Origin: Ralstonia soli
GTDB lineage: Bacteria; Pseudomonadota; Gammaproteobacteria; Burkholderiales; Burkholderiaceae
Assembly: GCF_023955655.1 (NCBI RefSeq)
Contig: NZ_JAMXHT010000001.1
Span: forward strand, 434,001 to 498,000
Length of the DNA: 64,000 nucleotides
Direction of reading: 5' to 3'
Shown: positions 63,908-64,000 of the stretch, piece after piece
How positions within the stretch are numbered: position 1 is the stretch's first letter
How the letters are laid out: every line of letters begins with the position of its first letter
Made by a program: the position numbers and the translations under genes
The notes under the pieces: model-generated
What the model saw: the letters and a program-made list of their open reading frames with translations, nothing else
What the model was told of the DNA's origin: nothing
The model's database searches: none

Positions 63908-64000
63908 GTCAGGCCGGCAGCAGCCAGTTCGGGCGGCGCTTGCCCAGAAAACTTTGCACGCCTTCGCGGCCTTCATCGGAGGCGCGAATGGCGGCGATGC
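63908..64000 (-). CDS. liuC: Partial enoyl-CoA hydratase (methylglutaconyl-CoA hydratase, LiuC-like), C-terminus
   Basis: The last 30 codons of a minus-strand gene that continues past the right edge. The text reads [20 protein letters not shown], then RRPNWLLPA and a stop. The ending [14 protein letters not shown] is typical of enoyl-CoA hydratase family C-termini, and its position beside bioB, liuD and liuE suggests LiuC. The symbol is inferred from context; only the tail is visible. Confidence 0.72.

Overview
The window looks like a chromosomal segment of a high-GC betaproteobacterium close to Ralstonia (Burkholderiales). The evidence is a PHA granule locus (acetoacetyl-CoA reductase and phasin), a fused isobutyryl-CoA mutase IcmF of the Cupriavidus/Ralstonia type, a liu (leucine catabolism) cluster with biotin synthase inside it, and dense GC-rich coding with GGAG-type ribosome binding sites. 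No rRNA, tRNA, CRISPR array, prophage or complete insertion sequence was recognised. The species is inferred, not proven.

Layout. 1-3.7 kb: DUF1488 protein, phaB, phasin and a degenerate serine-recombinase/HTH protein. 3.7-7.7 kb: a very large CheB-CheR-PAS-histidine kinase-receiver protein. 7.9-12.6 kb: DUF1145 membrane protein, patatin, TPP-dependent oxidase, hemerythrin, PRC-barrel and a small charged protein (stress-type genes). 12.6-15.5 kb: VOC, PLP aminotransferase, AraC-type regulator, a frameshifted VOC gene and a small membrane protein. 15.5-15.8 kb: a 42-bp minisatellite made of terminator-like hairpins. 15.8-19.7 kb: MFS, GST, LtrA and LysE genes. 20.4-23.7 kb: icmF. 24-30 kb: a beta-barrel protein, a secreted protein, a sigma54-driven ammonium transporter, DUF427, AraC and EamA. 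30-36 kb: DUF1275, amidohydrolase, DoxX, XapX, alpha/beta hydrolase, isochorismatase-type hydrolase and LysR. 36.3-43.5 kb: a catabolic cluster (MFS, acyl-CoA ligase, BKACE, TauD/TfdA dioxygenase, AraC regulator, SDR) of unknown substrate. 43.7-53 kb: mixed metabolic genes, including a fluoroacetate-dehalogenase homologue. 52.5-56.2 kb: an iron operon (TonB-dependent receptor, SEL1 protein, PiuC) behind a Fur-like box. 56.4-64 kb: MBL hydrolase, DUF1289, YbaK, then HMG-CoA lyase, GhrA, methylcrotonyl-CoA carboxylase alpha, bioB and the end of a LiuC-type hydratase.

The most unusual content is not a gene. Three copies of a 520-585 bp repeat occur at 19841-20358, 29526-30044 and 62161-62745. 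Each folds on paper into a giant cloverleaf: an outer stem of about 95 bp, two side hairpins of about 94 bp with a conserved loop, and a central stem-loop. The side hairpins carry T-tracts that point in opposite directions, so each copy would act as a bidirectional terminator. Stems differ between copies while pairing is kept. One copy lies between bioB and the carboxylase gene inside the liu cluster.

Regulatory reading: a perfect palindrome TTGACGTATACGTCAA lies before ghrA-liuE-ybaK and a near match lies before icmF. This suggests shared LiuR-type control of leucine and valine breakdown. A GG-N10-GC promoter with an NtrC-like site precedes amt.
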